Assembly (NCBI GenBank): GCA_015060105.1
Contig: SUZD01000008.1
Coordinates: 1-64,000, forward strand
Length of the DNA stretch: 64,000 bases
Source of the DNA: Rikenellaceae bacterium
Lineage (GTDB): Bacteria > Bacteroidota > Bacteroidia > Bacteroidales > Rikenellaceae
Reading direction: 5' to 3'
Shown one piece after another: positions 27,017-36,313 of the stretch. Numbering within the stretch: the first letter of the stretch is position 1; each line of letters starts with the position of its first letter. The notes under the pieces were generated by a model. It had not been told where the DNA came from. It did no database searches and was given only the letters and a program-made list of their open reading frames with translations. The position numbers were made by a program, and so were the translations under genes.

Positions 27017-28207
27017 ATGAGCAAAAAAGTAGTTTTGGCGTTTAGCGGAGGTTTGGATACCTCGTATAGCGCAGTGTATCTCGCAAAAGAGATGGGACTT
27101 GAAGTGTATGCAGCATTGGCAAGCACAGGTGGTTTTTCGGAGAAGGAACTCGCCGACATCGAAAGACGCGCACGCGCACTTGGTGTTAAGGACTATACTG
27201 TTTTGGATGTTACCCAAAAGTACTATAACGATTCAATCCGTTATATGGTTTATGGTAATGTGCTCAAAAATGGCGCATATCCTATCTCGGTTAGTTCGGA
27301 GCGTATCTCGCAAGCAACCGCTGTTGCCGAGTATGCTAAACAAATCGGAGCAGACTATCTGTGTCACGGCTCGACCGGTGCCGGTAACGACCAAGTTCGT
27401 TTCGATATGATTTTCAATATCGTTGCTCCCGAGATTAAAGTTATCGCTTTGATTCGTGAGAAACGCCTTACCCGCGAGGAGGAGATTGAGTATCTGCGTG
27501 CTCACGGTGTAGATTTCGACTTCAAGAAAGCCGAGTATTCGATTAACCAAGGTGTATGGGGTACATCGGTAGGTGGCAAGGAGACCCTTACCTCTTCGGA
27601 GACTCTTCCCGAGAAGGCTTATCCTTCGCAGATGACCGCAACAGAGCCTCGTCGTGTAACTATTTCGTTCGAGAAAGGTGAGATTTCGGCTATCGATGGT
27701 GTGAAATATGACGATAAGATTAAGGCTATCCAAGACCTTCAAACTATTGCCGCTCCTTATGCTATCGGTCGCGGTATGCACGTTGGCGATACCATTATCG
27801 GTATCAAAGGTCGTGTAGGTTTCGAGGCTGCTGCACCTATCCTTATTATTAAGGCGCACCATATGCTCGAAAAACACACTCTTACCAAATGGCAACTCTT
27901 CTGGAAAGACCAAATTTCGCAATTCTATGGCAACTGGTTGCACGAGGGTCAATACTACGACCCCGTAATGCGTGACTTGGAGTCGATGTTGGAGTCGTCG
28001 CAAAGAATGGTTACAGGAGATGTTTATGTTGATTTGTATCCCTATCGCTATGTGGTTGTAGGTGTAAATAGCGACCACGACTTGATGAGCAATAAGTTTG
28101 GTGCTTATGGCGAGGTTATGAGCGATTGGAGCAGCAGCGATGTTGAGGGCTTCGGTAAGATTTTCGGCCTTCAAAATGTTATCTGGCACAAAATCAACCA
28201 AGAGTAA
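27017..28207 (+). CDS. argG: argininosuccinate synthase
   Basis: Joins citrulline and aspartate with ATP. The 396-residue protein has the PP-loop AFSGGLDTSYS at 8-18, the SRISQA-like SSERISQATAV and CHGSTGAGNDQVRFD. The stop codon overlaps the argC ATG (one shared base at 28207), so the two are translationally coupled. Confidence 0.97.
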   Translation: MSKKVVLAFSGGLDTSYSAVYLAKEMGLEVYAALASTGGFSEKELADIERRARALGVKDYTVLDVTQKYYNDSIRYMVYGNVLKNGAYPISVSSERISQATAVAEYAKQIGADYLCHGSTGAGNDQVRFDMIFNIVAPEIKVIALIREKRLTREEEIEYLRAHGVDFDFKKAEYSINQGVWGTSVGGKETLTSSETLPEKAYPSQMTATEPRRVTISFEKGEISAIDGVKYDDKIKAIQDLQTIAAPYAIGRGMHVGDTIIGIKGRVGFEAAAPILIIKAHHMLEKHTLTKWQLFWKDQISQFYGNWLHEGQYYDPVMRDLESMLESSQRMVTGDVYVDLYPYRYVVVGVNSDHDLMSNKFGAYGEVMSDWSSSDVEGFGKIFGLQNVIWHKINQE

Positions 28208-29187
28208 TGATTGGAGCAGCTATTATAGGCGGAGCCGGATATACCGGAGGAGAGGCAATCAGATTGTTGCTGAATCACCCTGCGGCACAACTGCGCTTTG
28301 TGCAGAGTACCAGTAATGCGGGCAACCTTTTGAGTGATGTTCACTCGGACCTGTTTGGCGATACTTCGATGCGTTTTGTTGCCGAGCCCGATTTCGATGG
28401 AGTTGATGTCGTTTTCTTGTGCGTGGGTCATGGCGACGCTCGCAAATATCTCGAAAGTCACGATATCCCCTCGTCGGTCAAGGTTATCGATTTGAGCCAA
28501 GATTTTCGTTTGGCGGCAACTTCGTCGATTGGAGAGCGTCAATTTGTGTATGGTCTTCCCGAGGTGAACTATGATGCGATTGCAGGTGCCAGCAATATTG
28601 CCAATCCGGGCTGCTTTGCAACCTGTTTGCAACTCGGAATGTTGCCTTTGGCGGCAGCGGGAGTATTGACTGACGATGTTCAAATTACGGCTACTACGGG
28701 TTCGACAGGTGCTGGACAACGCCCTTCGGCCACAACCCATTTCAGTTGGCGTAATAACAATTTGAGCCACTATAAAGCGTTTACTCACCAACACCTGAAC
28801 GAGATTGGCGAGACTATTACTCGTCTGCAACCCTCGTTCGGAGGTGCTATTAACTTTGTGCCTTTGCGTGGTGCTTTCGCTCGCGGTATCTTCGCTACGA
28901 TTTATACCCGTACCGATTTGACCGAGGCTCAAGCTGTTGAACTTTACAAGGAGTATTATCGCGACGCAGTGTTTACACATGTTAGCGACAAGGCTATTGA
29001 TATGAAACAGGTTGTGAATACCAATAAGTGCTTGATAAATGTGGTTAAACATGGCGACCAACTGCTTGTAAGTTCGACTATTGACAATCTTGTCAAGGGC
29101 GCAAGTGGTCAGGCGGTGCAGAATATGAATATAATGATGGGTGTTGAGCAGTCGGCAGGACTTCGCCTCAAACCGTCGGGATTCTAA
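28207..29187 (+). CDS. argC: N-acyl-gamma-glutamyl-phosphate reductase
   Basis: NADPH-dependent reduction of N-acylglutamyl phosphate to the semialdehyde. The 326-residue protein opens with IGGAGYTGGEAIRLLLNHP, and has the active-site cysteine in NPGCFATCLQLGMLPL (about Cys138) and TTGSTGAGQRPSATTHFSWR. A terminator-like hairpin begins 34 bases after its stop and separates it from argD. Confidence 0.97.
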   Translation: MIGAAIIGGAGYTGGEAIRLLLNHPAAQLRFVQSTSNAGNLLSDVHSDLFGDTSMRFVAEPDFDGVDVVFLCVGHGDARKYLESHDIPSSVKVIDLSQDFRLAATSSIGERQFVYGLPEVNYDAIAGASNIANPGCFATCLQLGMLPLAAAGVLTDDVQITATTGSTGAGQRPSATTHFSWRNNNLSHYKAFTHQHLNEIGETITRLQPSFGGAINFVPLRGAFARGIFATIYTRTDLTEAQAVELYKEYYRDAVFTHVSDKAIDMKQVVNTNKCLINVVKHGDQLLVSSTIDNLVKGASGQAVQNMNIMMGVEQSAGLRLKPSGF

Positions 29188-29266
29188 TTCGGGCAATAAT
29201 ATAGAGAATTGAATATGTTTACCCGAAGTGTTTGTGCACTTCGGGTTTTTACAAAAAATAGACGAT
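29188..29266 (+). promoter_or_regulatory. argC-argD leader, possible attenuator
   Basis: The 79-base gap holds a terminator-like hairpin (29221-29250), an upstream TTCGGG (29188-29193) that could pair with CCCGAA (29222-29227) and disrupt that hairpin, and an ATG at 29215 opening a 21-codon frame with four arginine codons that ends inside argD at 29280. No -7 element is seen, so argD and argB probably depend on readthrough. Regulation by attenuation is inference. Confidence 0.4.
29221..29250 (+). terminator. intra-operon terminator hairpin between argC and argD
   Basis: Perfect ten-pair stem ACCCGAAGTG/CACTTCGGGT with a six-base loop, followed by TTTTT. It has the form of an intrinsic terminator although argD follows 16 bases later. 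Confidence 0.75.
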
Positions 29267-30400
29267 ATGAAACTTTTTGATGTGTATAGTCAGCACGATA
29301 TTGCCATTGTCAAGGGCGATGGTATGTATGTGTGGGACGATAAAGGACAAAAGTATCTGGATATGTATGGCGGTCACGCCGTAATCTCCATCGGACACAG
29401 CCACCCGACCTATGTTGGCCGTATCGCAGACCAAGTGGCTACTTTGGGATTCTATTCCAATGCTGTGAAACTGCCAGGACAACAAGAGTTGGCCGATAAA
29501 CTTGGCGCATTGTCGGGTCACGACGATTATCAGCTATTCCTTTGTAACTCGGGTGCCGAGGCGAATGAGAATGCAATGAAATTGGCTTCGTTTGCAACGG
29601 GTCGTAGCAAGGTGGTGGCAATGCGTAAAGCCTTTCACGGTCGTACTTCGCTGGCTGTCTCGGCTACGGATAATCCCAAGATTCAGGCTCCTGTAAATAA
29701 GACCGAGAATGTGCTCTTTACCCCTATCAACGATATTGAGGCTATGCGTGCGCTGTTTGCCGAGCAAGGCTCCGATATTGCAGCCGTAATGATTGAGAAG
29801 ATTCAGGGTGTCGGTGGTATTATTGTTGCCGAGGACGAGTTCTGCCGTCAGGTTAAAGGCTTGTGCGAGGAGTATGGTGCAATGTATATCGCCGATGAGG
29901 TGCAATGTGGTTGTGGTCGTACGGGAAGCTACTATGCGACCGATAAATCGGGCATTAAGGCCGATATATATACTATGGCCAAAGGTATTGCCAATGGATT
30001 TCCGGTGGGAGCGATTGCTATTGCTCCGCATATCGAGGCGAAGAAAGGTATGCTCGGAACGACCTTTGGCGGTAATCCTCTGTCGTGTTCGGCTGCAATT
30101 GCTGTGGCTGATGTTATGGCTTCGGAGGCGTTGGTTGCCAATGCCGCCAAGATGGGAGAGTTGTTGATGTCGGAACTTGCCAAGATTGAAGGTATTAAGG
30201 AACTTCGTGGCGAGGGCTTGATGATTGGCGTAGAGTTTGAGAACGATTGCACCGATATTAAACGCCGATTGCTTGCCGATAATCACATCTTTGTCGGCTC
30301 GGCCGGCACTACCGTAGTTCGCTTGTTGCCGCCGTTGTGCATTGGCGAGGCGCAGGTTGAGGAGTTCATAACTGCATTTAAGAGTGCAATAGCGGGTTAA
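29267..30400 (+). CDS. argD: N-acylornithine aminotransferase
   Basis: PLP enzyme that converts N-acylglutamate semialdehyde to N-acylornithine. The 377-residue protein has YLDMYGGHAVISIGHSHP, NSGAEANENAMK, ADEVQCGCGRTGSYYA and the Schiff-base lysine in TMAKGIANGFPVGA, ending with VRLLPPLCI. The start at 29267 is chosen over an in-frame ATG-like codon at 29228, which would lie inside the terminator hairpin. argB follows 3 bases after its stop. Confidence 0.95.
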   Translation: MKLFDVYSQHDIAIVKGDGMYVWDDKGQKYLDMYGGHAVISIGHSHPTYVGRIADQVATLGFYSNAVKLPGQQELADKLGALSGHDDYQLFLCNSGAEANENAMKLASFATGRSKVVAMRKAFHGRTSLAVSATDNPKIQAPVNKTENVLFTPINDIEAMRALFAEQGSDIAAVMIEKIQGVGGIIVAEDEFCRQVKGLCEEYGAMYIADEVQCGCGRTGSYYATDKSGIKADIYTMAKGIANGFPVGAIAIAPHIEAKKGMLGTTFGGNPLSCSAAIAVADVMASEALVANAAKMGELLMSELAKIEGIKELRGEGLMIGVEFENDCTDIKRRLLADNHIFVGSAGTTVVRLLPPLCIGEAQVEEFITAFKSAIAG

Positions 30401-30403
30401 GGT

Positions 30404-31165
30404 ATGATTAAGGTATTTAAAATAGGCGGCAATGTGGTCGATAATCCTGCTAAATTGGATAGTTTTTTGACCGATTTTGCGGCTGTTGAGGGTGCGAAGA
30501 TTCTGATTCACGGTGGTGGTAAAATTGCGACCCAAATCTCGAAGTCGCTCGGCATACAGACCACGATGATTGAGGGTCGACGAGTTACCGATGCCGATAC
30601 TTTGGGCGTTGTGACAATGGTCTATGCCGGTGGCGTGAATAAGGATATTGTGTCGCGTCTGCAACGAAAGGGCCTTAATACAATCGGCCTTTGTGGCGCA
30701 GATGGTTGCCTGATAGAGTCGCATAAGCGTAAACCCGCACCGATTGATTATGGTTTTGTTGGTGACCCGTATCGTGTCAATACTTCGTTGCTTGAAACTT
30801 TGGCAGGAGCAGGTTATACAATGGTTGTAGCGCCCATTACCTTCGACAAGGAGTGTGGCCTGCTGAATACCAATGCCGATACGGTTGCTGCAAGTGTTGC
30901 TGTGGCGTTGGCTGCCTCGAACGATGTCGAACTGATATTCTGTTTCGAGAAATCGGGTGTGTTGCGCGATGTCAATGACGAGAACTCGCTAATCGAAACC
31001 ATTACTCGTGAGGAGTTGGCTCAACTCAAAGCCGAAGGCGTTGTTGCCGATGGAATGTTGCCTAAACTCGAAAACTCGTTTAAGGCTATCGATGGAGGTG
31101 TAAAACGAGTGACTATCTGCTCGGCCGAGAATATCGCAAACGGTCGAGGTACAGTTTTGATGTAG
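30404..31165 (+). CDS. argB: N-acetyl/N-acylglutamate kinase
   Basis: Phosphorylates N-acylglutamate, the second step of arginine synthesis and often the point of feedback control. The 253-residue amino-acid kinase has IHGGGKIATQISKSLG, MIEGRRVTD, CGADGCLIES, NTNADTVAASVAVAL and VADGMLPKLENSFKAI. As ArgF' is of the succinyl type, the natural substrate may be N-succinylglutamate. It lacks the N-terminal helix typical of arginine-inhibited hexameric forms, which suggests it is not feedback-inhibited in that way. Confidence 0.94.
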   Translation: MIKVFKIGGNVVDNPAKLDSFLTDFAAVEGAKILIHGGGKIATQISKSLGIQTTMIEGRRVTDADTLGVVTMVYAGGVNKDIVSRLQRKGLNTIGLCGADGCLIESHKRKPAPIDYGFVGDPYRVNTSLLETLAGAGYTMVVAPITFDKECGLLNTNADTVAASVAVALAASNDVELIFCFEKSGVLRDVNDENSLIETITREELAQLKAEGVVADGMLPKLENSFKAIDGGVKRVTICSAENIANGRGTVLM

Positions 31166-31169
31166 AAAA

Positions 31170-31200
31170 TTTGAAACTTTGCGTTTTATTTGTATATTTG
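31170..31200 (+). promoter_or_regulatory. promoter for 93-residue protein gene
   Basis: TTTG (31170-31173), 19 bases, then TATATTTG (31193-31200), 24 bases before the start. Confidence 0.7.
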
Positions 31201-31224
31201 TGACAAAATCAAAAGCTTAATATT

Positions 31225-31506
31225 ATGGCAAGTGTAAAACAACTGAAAAAGGATATCGACTATCTGGTTGAGGAGATCGTAACTGATTGCTACCTTTCTA
31301 TCTATTTCCACACCGACAAGAAAGAGGCTATCGTAGCCGTTATGAACAAAGCAGTAGAGTTGCGTAACGACCTTTTCTCGCGTGTTAATAACCCCGCAGA
31401 GCCCAAAAACAAATCGTTGGTTGCAAAACATTACGCACAAATCCGTCGCGATATGTTTACCGGCGTTGATGCGTTGTTCTCGGAGTTGAGCGAGTTGAAT
31501 AAATAA
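31225..31506 (+). CDS. small helical protein of unknown function
   Basis: A 93-residue soluble protein, nearly all helix, with no signal peptide or recognised motif. Segments such as IVTDCYLSIYFHTDKKEAI and AKHYAQIRRDMFTGVDALF look like a conserved helical bundle. It has its own promoter and terminator, so it is a monocistronic gene between argB and grpE. I recall similar short proteins across Bacteroidales but no function. Confidence 0.8.
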   Translation: MASVKQLKKDIDYLVEEIVTDCYLSIYFHTDKKEAIVAVMNKAVELRNDLFSRVNNPAEPKNKSLVAKHYAQIRRDMFTGVDALFSELSELNK

Positions 31507-31548
31507 TCTCAACCGAAAGTCGCACATTCGACTTGTTGTATGACAAGT

Positions 31549-31582
31549 AGTCAGCCTGATTTCTATTGGGCTGACTTTGCTT
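31549..31582 (+). terminator. terminator of 93-residue protein gene
   Basis: AGTCAGCC/GGCTGACT stem, 12-base loop, followed by TTGCTTTT. Confidence 0.75.
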
Positions 31583-31668
31583 TTGTAAAAGAGAGTACTT
31601 ATGCACTCAATTGCGCGCTTGCGGTATGCATTTTGTTTTAATATTATATAAACAAAAGTATTAAAATT

Positions 31669-32292
31669 ATGTTTAAGAAGGATAAAGTTGAAGAACAGAC
31701 TGTAAATCAAGATATTAAAGATGTGAATACCTCTGGCGATAGTAACGAAGAGGCTACCGAGAATAATGCTTCTGCCGACAATATGGCAGAAGACGCTGAC
31801 AATTCGTCTGACAATATGGCAGAGGGCGAGGGCTCGGCACAAGATGCTGTGACACTTGCTCTGGCAGAGGCTGCGGGCTGGAAGGATAAATATATCCGCT
31901 TGCAGGCAGAGTTCGATAACTATCGCAAACGCACATTGAAAGAGAAGATGGATTTGGTGGCTTCGGGAGGTGAAGATGTTATCAAATCGTTGTTGGGCGT
32001 TATGGACGATCTTGACCGTGCACTGAATGCAGTGCGCACTGCTTCTGATGTTGATGCACTGCGTGCGGGTGTCGAGATGATTGACTCCAAGTTCCGCGAG
32101 GTGTTGCGCAATAAAGGTGTCGAGGAGATTGAGGCCGTAGGCAAAGAGTTCGATGTAGATGTACACGAGGCTGTGGCTAAAATCCCTGCCCCTGATGCAG
32201 ACTCCAAAGGTAAGATTGTAGATGTCGTACAGAAGGGTTATAAACTCAAAGATAAAGTAGTGCGTTACGCAAAAGTTGTAGTAGGAGAGTAA
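31669..32292 (+). CDS. grpE: nucleotide exchange factor GrpE
   Basis: Releases ADP from DnaK. The 207-residue protein has a long acidic, disordered N-terminus (1-65), a coiled coil containing [12 protein letters not shown] (about 78-89) and the beta domain with [13 protein letters not shown] and [20 protein letters not shown]. It lies 4 bases before dnaJ. No CIRCE element is seen in the AT-rich 86 bases upstream, so control is probably by another heat-shock system. Confidence 0.95.
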   Translation: MFKKDKVEEQTVNQDIKDVNTSGDSNEEATENNASADNMAEDADNSSDNMAEGEGSAQDAVTLALAEAAGWKDKYIRLQAEFDNYRKRTLKEKMDLVASGGEDVIKSLLGVMDDLDRALNAVRTASDVDALRAGVEMIDSKFREVLRNKGVEEIEAVGKEFDVDVHEAVAKIPAPDADSKGKIVDVVQKGYKLKDKVVRYAKVVVGE

Positions 32293-32296
32293 CGAT

Positions 32297-33460
32297 ATGG
32301 CAAAGAAGGACTATTACGAGGTTCTCGGTGTTGATAAAAGTGCCAACGCCGATGAGATTAAGAAGGCTTATCGTAAGGCGGCAATTAAATACCACCCCGA
32401 TAAGAATCCCGGAGATAAAGAGGCCGAGGAGAAGTTTAAGGAGGCTGCCGAGGCGTATGATGTGTTGAGCAACCCCGATAAACGCGCACGCTATGACCAA
32501 TATGGCCATGCAGGAATGAATGGCGGCTTTGGCGGCGGTGCCGGAGGTTTCGGTGGCGGATTCTCGATGGAGGATATTTTCCGCAACTTCGGAGATATTT
32601 TCGGCGGTCACTTTGGCGGTGGATTTGGTGGCTTTGGCGGCTTTGGTGGCGATGGCGGTCAGAGAGTCAATCGTGGCTCGGACTTGCGTGTCAAGGTTAC
32701 TTTGTCGCTTAAAGAGATTGTTAATGGCACAACCAAAAAACTTAAAATCAATAAACTTGTGTCGTGCGATAAGTGTAACGGCACAGGAGCCAAAGACTCA
32801 AACTCGTACAATACCTGCCCGTCATGTAATGGCTCGGGCCGTGTAACCGAGGTGGTAAATACATTCTTTGGCCGTACACAAACCGTCACCACTTGTAAAC
32901 AGTGTCACGGCGAGGGCAAGATTATTACCACTCCTTGTGATAAGTGTGGCGGCGAGGGTCGTGTTAAAGCCGAGGAGATTGTCGAGGTTAAGATTCCCGC
33001 AGGAGTAGGAGAGGGTATGCAGTTGTCGGTAAATGGCAAAGGTAATGCTGCTCGTCACGGAGGCGTTAATGGCGATTTGTTGGTGCTGATTGAGGAGCAA
33101 CCCGATGCAGACTTCACTCGCGATGGTAATGATTTGATTTACAACCTCAATATCACTATCCCGACAGCAGTGTTGGGTGGCGAGGTGGAGGTACCCACTG
33201 TGGATTCGAAGGTTAAAATCAAGATTGAGCCTGGAACTCATGCAGGTAAGATTCTTCGTCTGCGTGGTAAGGGTATTCCCGATATCAATGGCTATGGTCG
33301 AGGTGACCAACTTATCGTAATCGATATTACCATTCCGTCGAAAGTGAACTCCGAGGAGCGTAAACTCTTTGAGCAACTTGCCGAGAAACCTTCGTTCAAG
33401 AAGGCCGAAAGCGTCAAGAATCAAAATATTTTCGACAGAATGCACAACTTTTTCCGCTAA
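32297..33460 (+). CDS. dnaJ: chaperone DnaJ
   Basis: J-domain co-chaperone that stimulates DnaK ATPase and delivers substrates. The 387-residue protein has the J domain (1-70, with HPDKNPGD), a Gly/Phe-rich linker (about 75-120), four CxxCxGxG zinc repeats ([32 protein letters not shown]) and the C-terminal substrate-binding domain with [10 protein letters not shown] and TIPTAVLGG. All four zinc repeats are complete. It forms an operon with grpE; dnaK is not in the window. Confidence 0.97.
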   Translation: MAKKDYYEVLGVDKSANADEIKKAYRKAAIKYHPDKNPGDKEAEEKFKEAAEAYDVLSNPDKRARYDQYGHAGMNGGFGGGAGGFGGGFSMEDIFRNFGDIFGGHFGGGFGGFGGFGGDGGQRVNRGSDLRVKVTLSLKEIVNGTTKKLKINKLVSCDKCNGTGAKDSNSYNTCPSCNGSGRVTEVVNTFFGRTQTVTTCKQCHGEGKIITTPCDKCGGEGRVKAEEIVEVKIPAGVGEGMQLSVNGKGNAARHGGVNGDLLVLIEEQPDADFTRDGNDLIYNLNITIPTAVLGGEVEVPTVDSKVKIKIEPGTHAGKILRLRGKGIPDINGYGRGDQLIVIDITIPSKVNSEERKLFEQLAEKPSFKKAESVKNQNIFDRMHNFFR

Positions 33461-33466
33461 AAAGCG

Positions 33467-33474
33467 TATTTTTG
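33467..33474 (+). promoter_or_regulatory. -7 element for 33.5-kb operon
   Basis: TATTTTTG, 26 bases before the small tail-anchored protein that precedes mutL, and only 6 bases after the dnaJ stop. Confidence 0.5.
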
Positions 33475-33500
33475 AAAGAAGTATTTAATCATTTCCCCAA

Positions 33501-33809
33501 ATGAAACTGTTCAACCACCAGAAACCCCGAGGTTTCAACTATATTCCTCGCCACTACGATCCCGAAAAGGAGCGTCGTGATGCTCGTCGTCGAGAACTGT
33601 TGGGACCTGATGCACCCAGCGTAAAACGCCTTAACAAACAGGCCGAAGAGGAGGGATATACTCCCGGACAACTTGTGCGTCAAGCACACTTCGAGCGTAG
33701 TAGTTGGGGCGCACAACGCGCACGCCGCAGTGGAACGCGTACCAGCATTATCGGTATCTTGGGAATGTTGGCTGTGTTGGCAGTGTTGTGCTATTTGTTT
33801 CTCAATTAG
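33501..33809 (+). CDS. small basic protein with C-terminal membrane anchor
   Basis: A 102-residue protein: a highly basic N-terminal part (NYIPRHYDPEKERRDARRRE near 13-32) and a single hydrophobic segment at the C-terminus (about 82-101, IIGILGMLAVLAVLCYLFL), as in a tail-anchored protein with its basic part in the cytoplasm. Function is unknown. It lies 12 bases before mutL and probably shares its transcript with mutL, the rhomboid and the EEP gene. Confidence 0.8.
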   Translation: MKLFNHQKPRGFNYIPRHYDPEKERRDARRRELLGPDAPSVKRLNKQAEEEGYTPGQLVRQAHFERSSWGAQRARRSGTRTSIIGILGMLAVLAVLCYLFLN

Positions 33810-33821
33810 ACCCTATCTGCG

Positions 33822-35690
33822 ATGAGTGACCGAATTAAAGTACTGCCCGATCTGGTGTCGAATCAAATCGCAGCCGGCGAGGTTGTGGAGAGCCCCTCTA
33901 CTGCCATCAAAGAGCTGTTGGAGAATGCTGTTGATGCCGGCAGTACCTCTATCACTCTGAACTTTCGCAATGCAGGTAAGGAACTGATTCAAATCAAAGA
34001 TGATGGTTGCGGAATGTCGCCGATTGATGCCCGTTTGGCATTTGACCGTCACGCGACAAGCAAGATTTCATCGCTTGATGATATCTATCGACTTGGAACG
34101 TTTGGTTTCCGAGGTGAGGCTCTTGCTGCCATTGCCGCTATTTCGCAGGTGGAGTTGCACTCTCGCACTGCCGATGACGAGGTAGGTATCAAAACTACTA
34201 TTCATGGTGGCGTTTTCCAAGGTCAAACACCCATCGCAGCTCCCGTAGGCTCGCAGTTCTATATTCGCAACTTGTTCTATAATGTGCCTGTGCGTCGTAC
34301 CTTTTTGGAGAACTCGACCAAAGAATCGACCGCCATTATCCGCGAGTTCAAACGTGTGGCCCTGTGTCACCCCGAGGTCGCGTTCAAACTCTACAAGGAC
34401 GATGCTTTGATGTACGACCTTGCGCAGTCGAACTTGGCACAACGTATAGCAGGTGTGGTCGGTAACCGAAATTTGGCCGGCAAACTTTTGGAGGTGTCGG
34501 TCGAAACCTCGATTGTTAATGTCAAAGGTTTTGTAGCCCACCCATCGACAGCCCGTTTGCGTAGTACCGACCGCGAACAATTTTTGTTTGTCAATGGCCG
34601 CTACTTCGAGAGCCCTTATTTCAATAAAGCGATAATCCAAGCCTTCGAGAAACTTGTTCCGCAAGGCTATCAACCTTCGTTCTTTATCTATCTCGATATC
34701 GACCCCTCGCAGATAGATGTGAATATTCACCCTCGCAAGATTAACATCAAGTTTGCCGATAAGATTGCCGTTTGGCAGATTATCAATGCGGCGGTGCGCG
34801 AAACATTGGCTAAGACGGGGGCGGTGCCTTTGATGGAGTTTGATGAGAATGCTCCCGAAATACCGGTACTGTCCAACGACCGAACAGAGCCTTTGTATGA
34901 GCCCGAGGTTACTACCCGTAAATCATATAACCCGTTTGTGGACTATGAGCCTCGCACGACAACTCACTCTTCGTCGAGAGCAACAGCCAACGATTTCTCG
35001 GCAATGTATCAGTTCGATTCGCCGTCGGGTGACTCTTCGATGACCGATTTCGGAACGACTGAAATCGAATGGGTCGAGGAGGAGCCGGTAATGCAAACTT
35101 TGGGTTCGTCGATTAGCGATGATAGTCTGCATTTTGAGAATGTTGTGCCGTTGGAGGGTGGACTGTGTTCAGCATTATTACGAGGACGCTTAACACTTGT
35201 CGATTTGCGTCGTGCGCGTGAGAGTGTACTCTACGAGGAGTATTCGGCAGCATTGGGTGCCAATCGCTCGCTATCGCAAATGTTGCTCTTCCCCGAGGAG
35301 ATGACTCTTTCGACAGATGACTATACTTTGCTCAAAGATTACGAGACCGAGTTTATTGTCTTCGGTTTCGATATCCGTTTCCGAGGCGAGGGTAAAATCG
35401 AACTTGCAGGAGTGCCTTCTGATGCTGATTTGGGCAATATAGATTGCCTGTTGTATGATATGATGGACGTTGTGAGAGCCGATGTTATGAGCCCCGAGGA
35501 TGTGCGTCGTGATAAGATGGCACGTCTTATGGCCCGCTCCGCAGCGCGACCTTTGGGACGAGTATCGCAAATAGAGGCCGAAGAACTTTTGTCGAGATTG
35601 GCTTCGTGCGCGAATTATAGCTATACACCCGAAGGAAAACCAATAATGAAGTCGTTTGATGCAGACGACCTTAAAAACTTGATTAAATAA
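33822..35690 (+). CDS. mutL: DNA mismatch repair protein MutL
   Basis: Mismatch-repair ATPase that couples MutS to downstream nicking. The 622-residue protein has an intact GHKL ATPase: QIAAGEVVESPSTAIKELLENA, KDDGCGM, RHATSKI and GFRGEALAAIAAI. A poorly conserved linker (about 340-430) precedes the dimerisation domain. In endonuclease-type MutL a DQHAxxE motif is expected there; here the corresponding stretch reads DLRRARESVLYEE (from Asp461), and the late CPHGRP motif is not recognisable. This MutL may therefore lack its own nicking activity. The rhomboid gene begins 2 bases after the stop. Confidence 0.95.
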   Translation: MSDRIKVLPDLVSNQIAAGEVVESPSTAIKELLENAVDAGSTSITLNFRNAGKELIQIKDDGCGMSPIDARLAFDRHATSKISSLDDIYRLGTFGFRGEALAAIAAISQVELHSRTADDEVGIKTTIHGGVFQGQTPIAAPVGSQFYIRNLFYNVPVRRTFLENSTKESTAIIREFKRVALCHPEVAFKLYKDDALMYDLAQSNLAQRIAGVVGNRNLAGKLLEVSVETSIVNVKGFVAHPSTARLRSTDREQFLFVNGRYFESPYFNKAIIQAFEKLVPQGYQPSFFIYLDIDPSQIDVNIHPRKINIKFADKIAVWQIINAAVRETLAKTGAVPLMEFDENAPEIPVLSNDRTEPLYEPEVTTRKSYNPFVDYEPRTTTHSSSRATANDFSAMYQFDSPSGDSSMTDFGTTEIEWVEEEPVMQTLGSSISDDSLHFENVVPLEGGLCSALLRGRLTLVDLRRARESVLYEEYSAALGANRSLSQMLLFPEEMTLSTDDYTLLKDYETEFIVFGFDIRFRGEGKIELAGVPSDADLGNIDCLLYDMMDVVRADVMSPEDVRRDKMARLMARSAARPLGRVSQIEAEELLSRLASCANYSYTPEGKPIMKSFDADDLKNLIK

Positions 35691-35692
35691 TT

Positions 35693-36310
35693 ATGAATTA
35701 TAGACCTATGGGTTTTATGGGTACCCCTCCGGTAGTCAAAAACCTTATGATACTCAATGCACTGATTTGGTTGGCGGGTTTCCTATTGCCGCAAGTCGAT
35801 GAGGTGCTTATAGGATATGGCGCATTGTACAATGTGTTAAGCCCCAATTTCTACTCGTGGCAGGTGGTAACTTATATGTTCCTGCACGGAAGCTTCTCGC
35901 ACCTATTTTTCAATATGTTTGCGCTGTGGATGTTTGGTCGTACATTGGAGTATGACCTTGGCAGCAAACGTTTCCTGACTTATTATATGGTCTGTGGTGT
36001 TGGCGCAGGACTTATTCAAATGTTGGTATGCCTTCTTACAGGCTCGAATGTGCCGACTGTGGGCGCTTCGGGAGCTGTTTTCGGAATATTGCTCTCGTTT
36101 GGTATGTTGCACCCCAATAATGTCATAATGTTGATGTTTCCGCCCATACCTCTCAAAGCCAAATGGTTTGTAATCATATATGGTGCGCTTGAACTGATGT
36201 ATGGCGTGCGTGGTGGCGACAGTATTGCCCATTTTGCTCACTTGGGCGGTATGCTGTGGGGATTCTTGTTGCTCCGTTATTGGAAAAACAAAGGTAAAAT
36301 ATTCTATTAG
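35693..36310 (+). CDS. rhomboid family intramembrane serine protease
   Basis: A 205-residue polytopic membrane protein with about six transmembrane segments. The catalytic serine lies in GASGAVFGILLSFG (about Ser126) and the partner histidine in SIAHFAHLGGMLWGF (about His186-189); HGSFSHLFFNMFALWMFG matches the loop and second helix of rhomboids. It cleaves membrane-anchored substrates, not identifiable here. It is followed 3 bases later by the EEP gene. Confidence 0.93.
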   Translation: MNYRPMGFMGTPPVVKNLMILNALIWLAGFLLPQVDEVLIGYGALYNVLSPNFYSWQVVTYMFLHGSFSHLFFNMFALWMFGRTLEYDLGSKRFLTYYMVCGVGAGLIQMLVCLLTGSNVPTVGASGAVFGILLSFGMLHPNNVIMLMFPPIPLKAKWFVIIYGALELMYGVRGGDSIAHFAHLGGMLWGFLLLRYWKNKGKIFY

Positions 36311-36313
36311 ACG

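Noticed and set aside
29228..29266. Longer argD starting at 29228
   Set aside because: The extension would be translated from within the terminator hairpin and adds no family residues; ATG 29267 gives the usual N-terminus.
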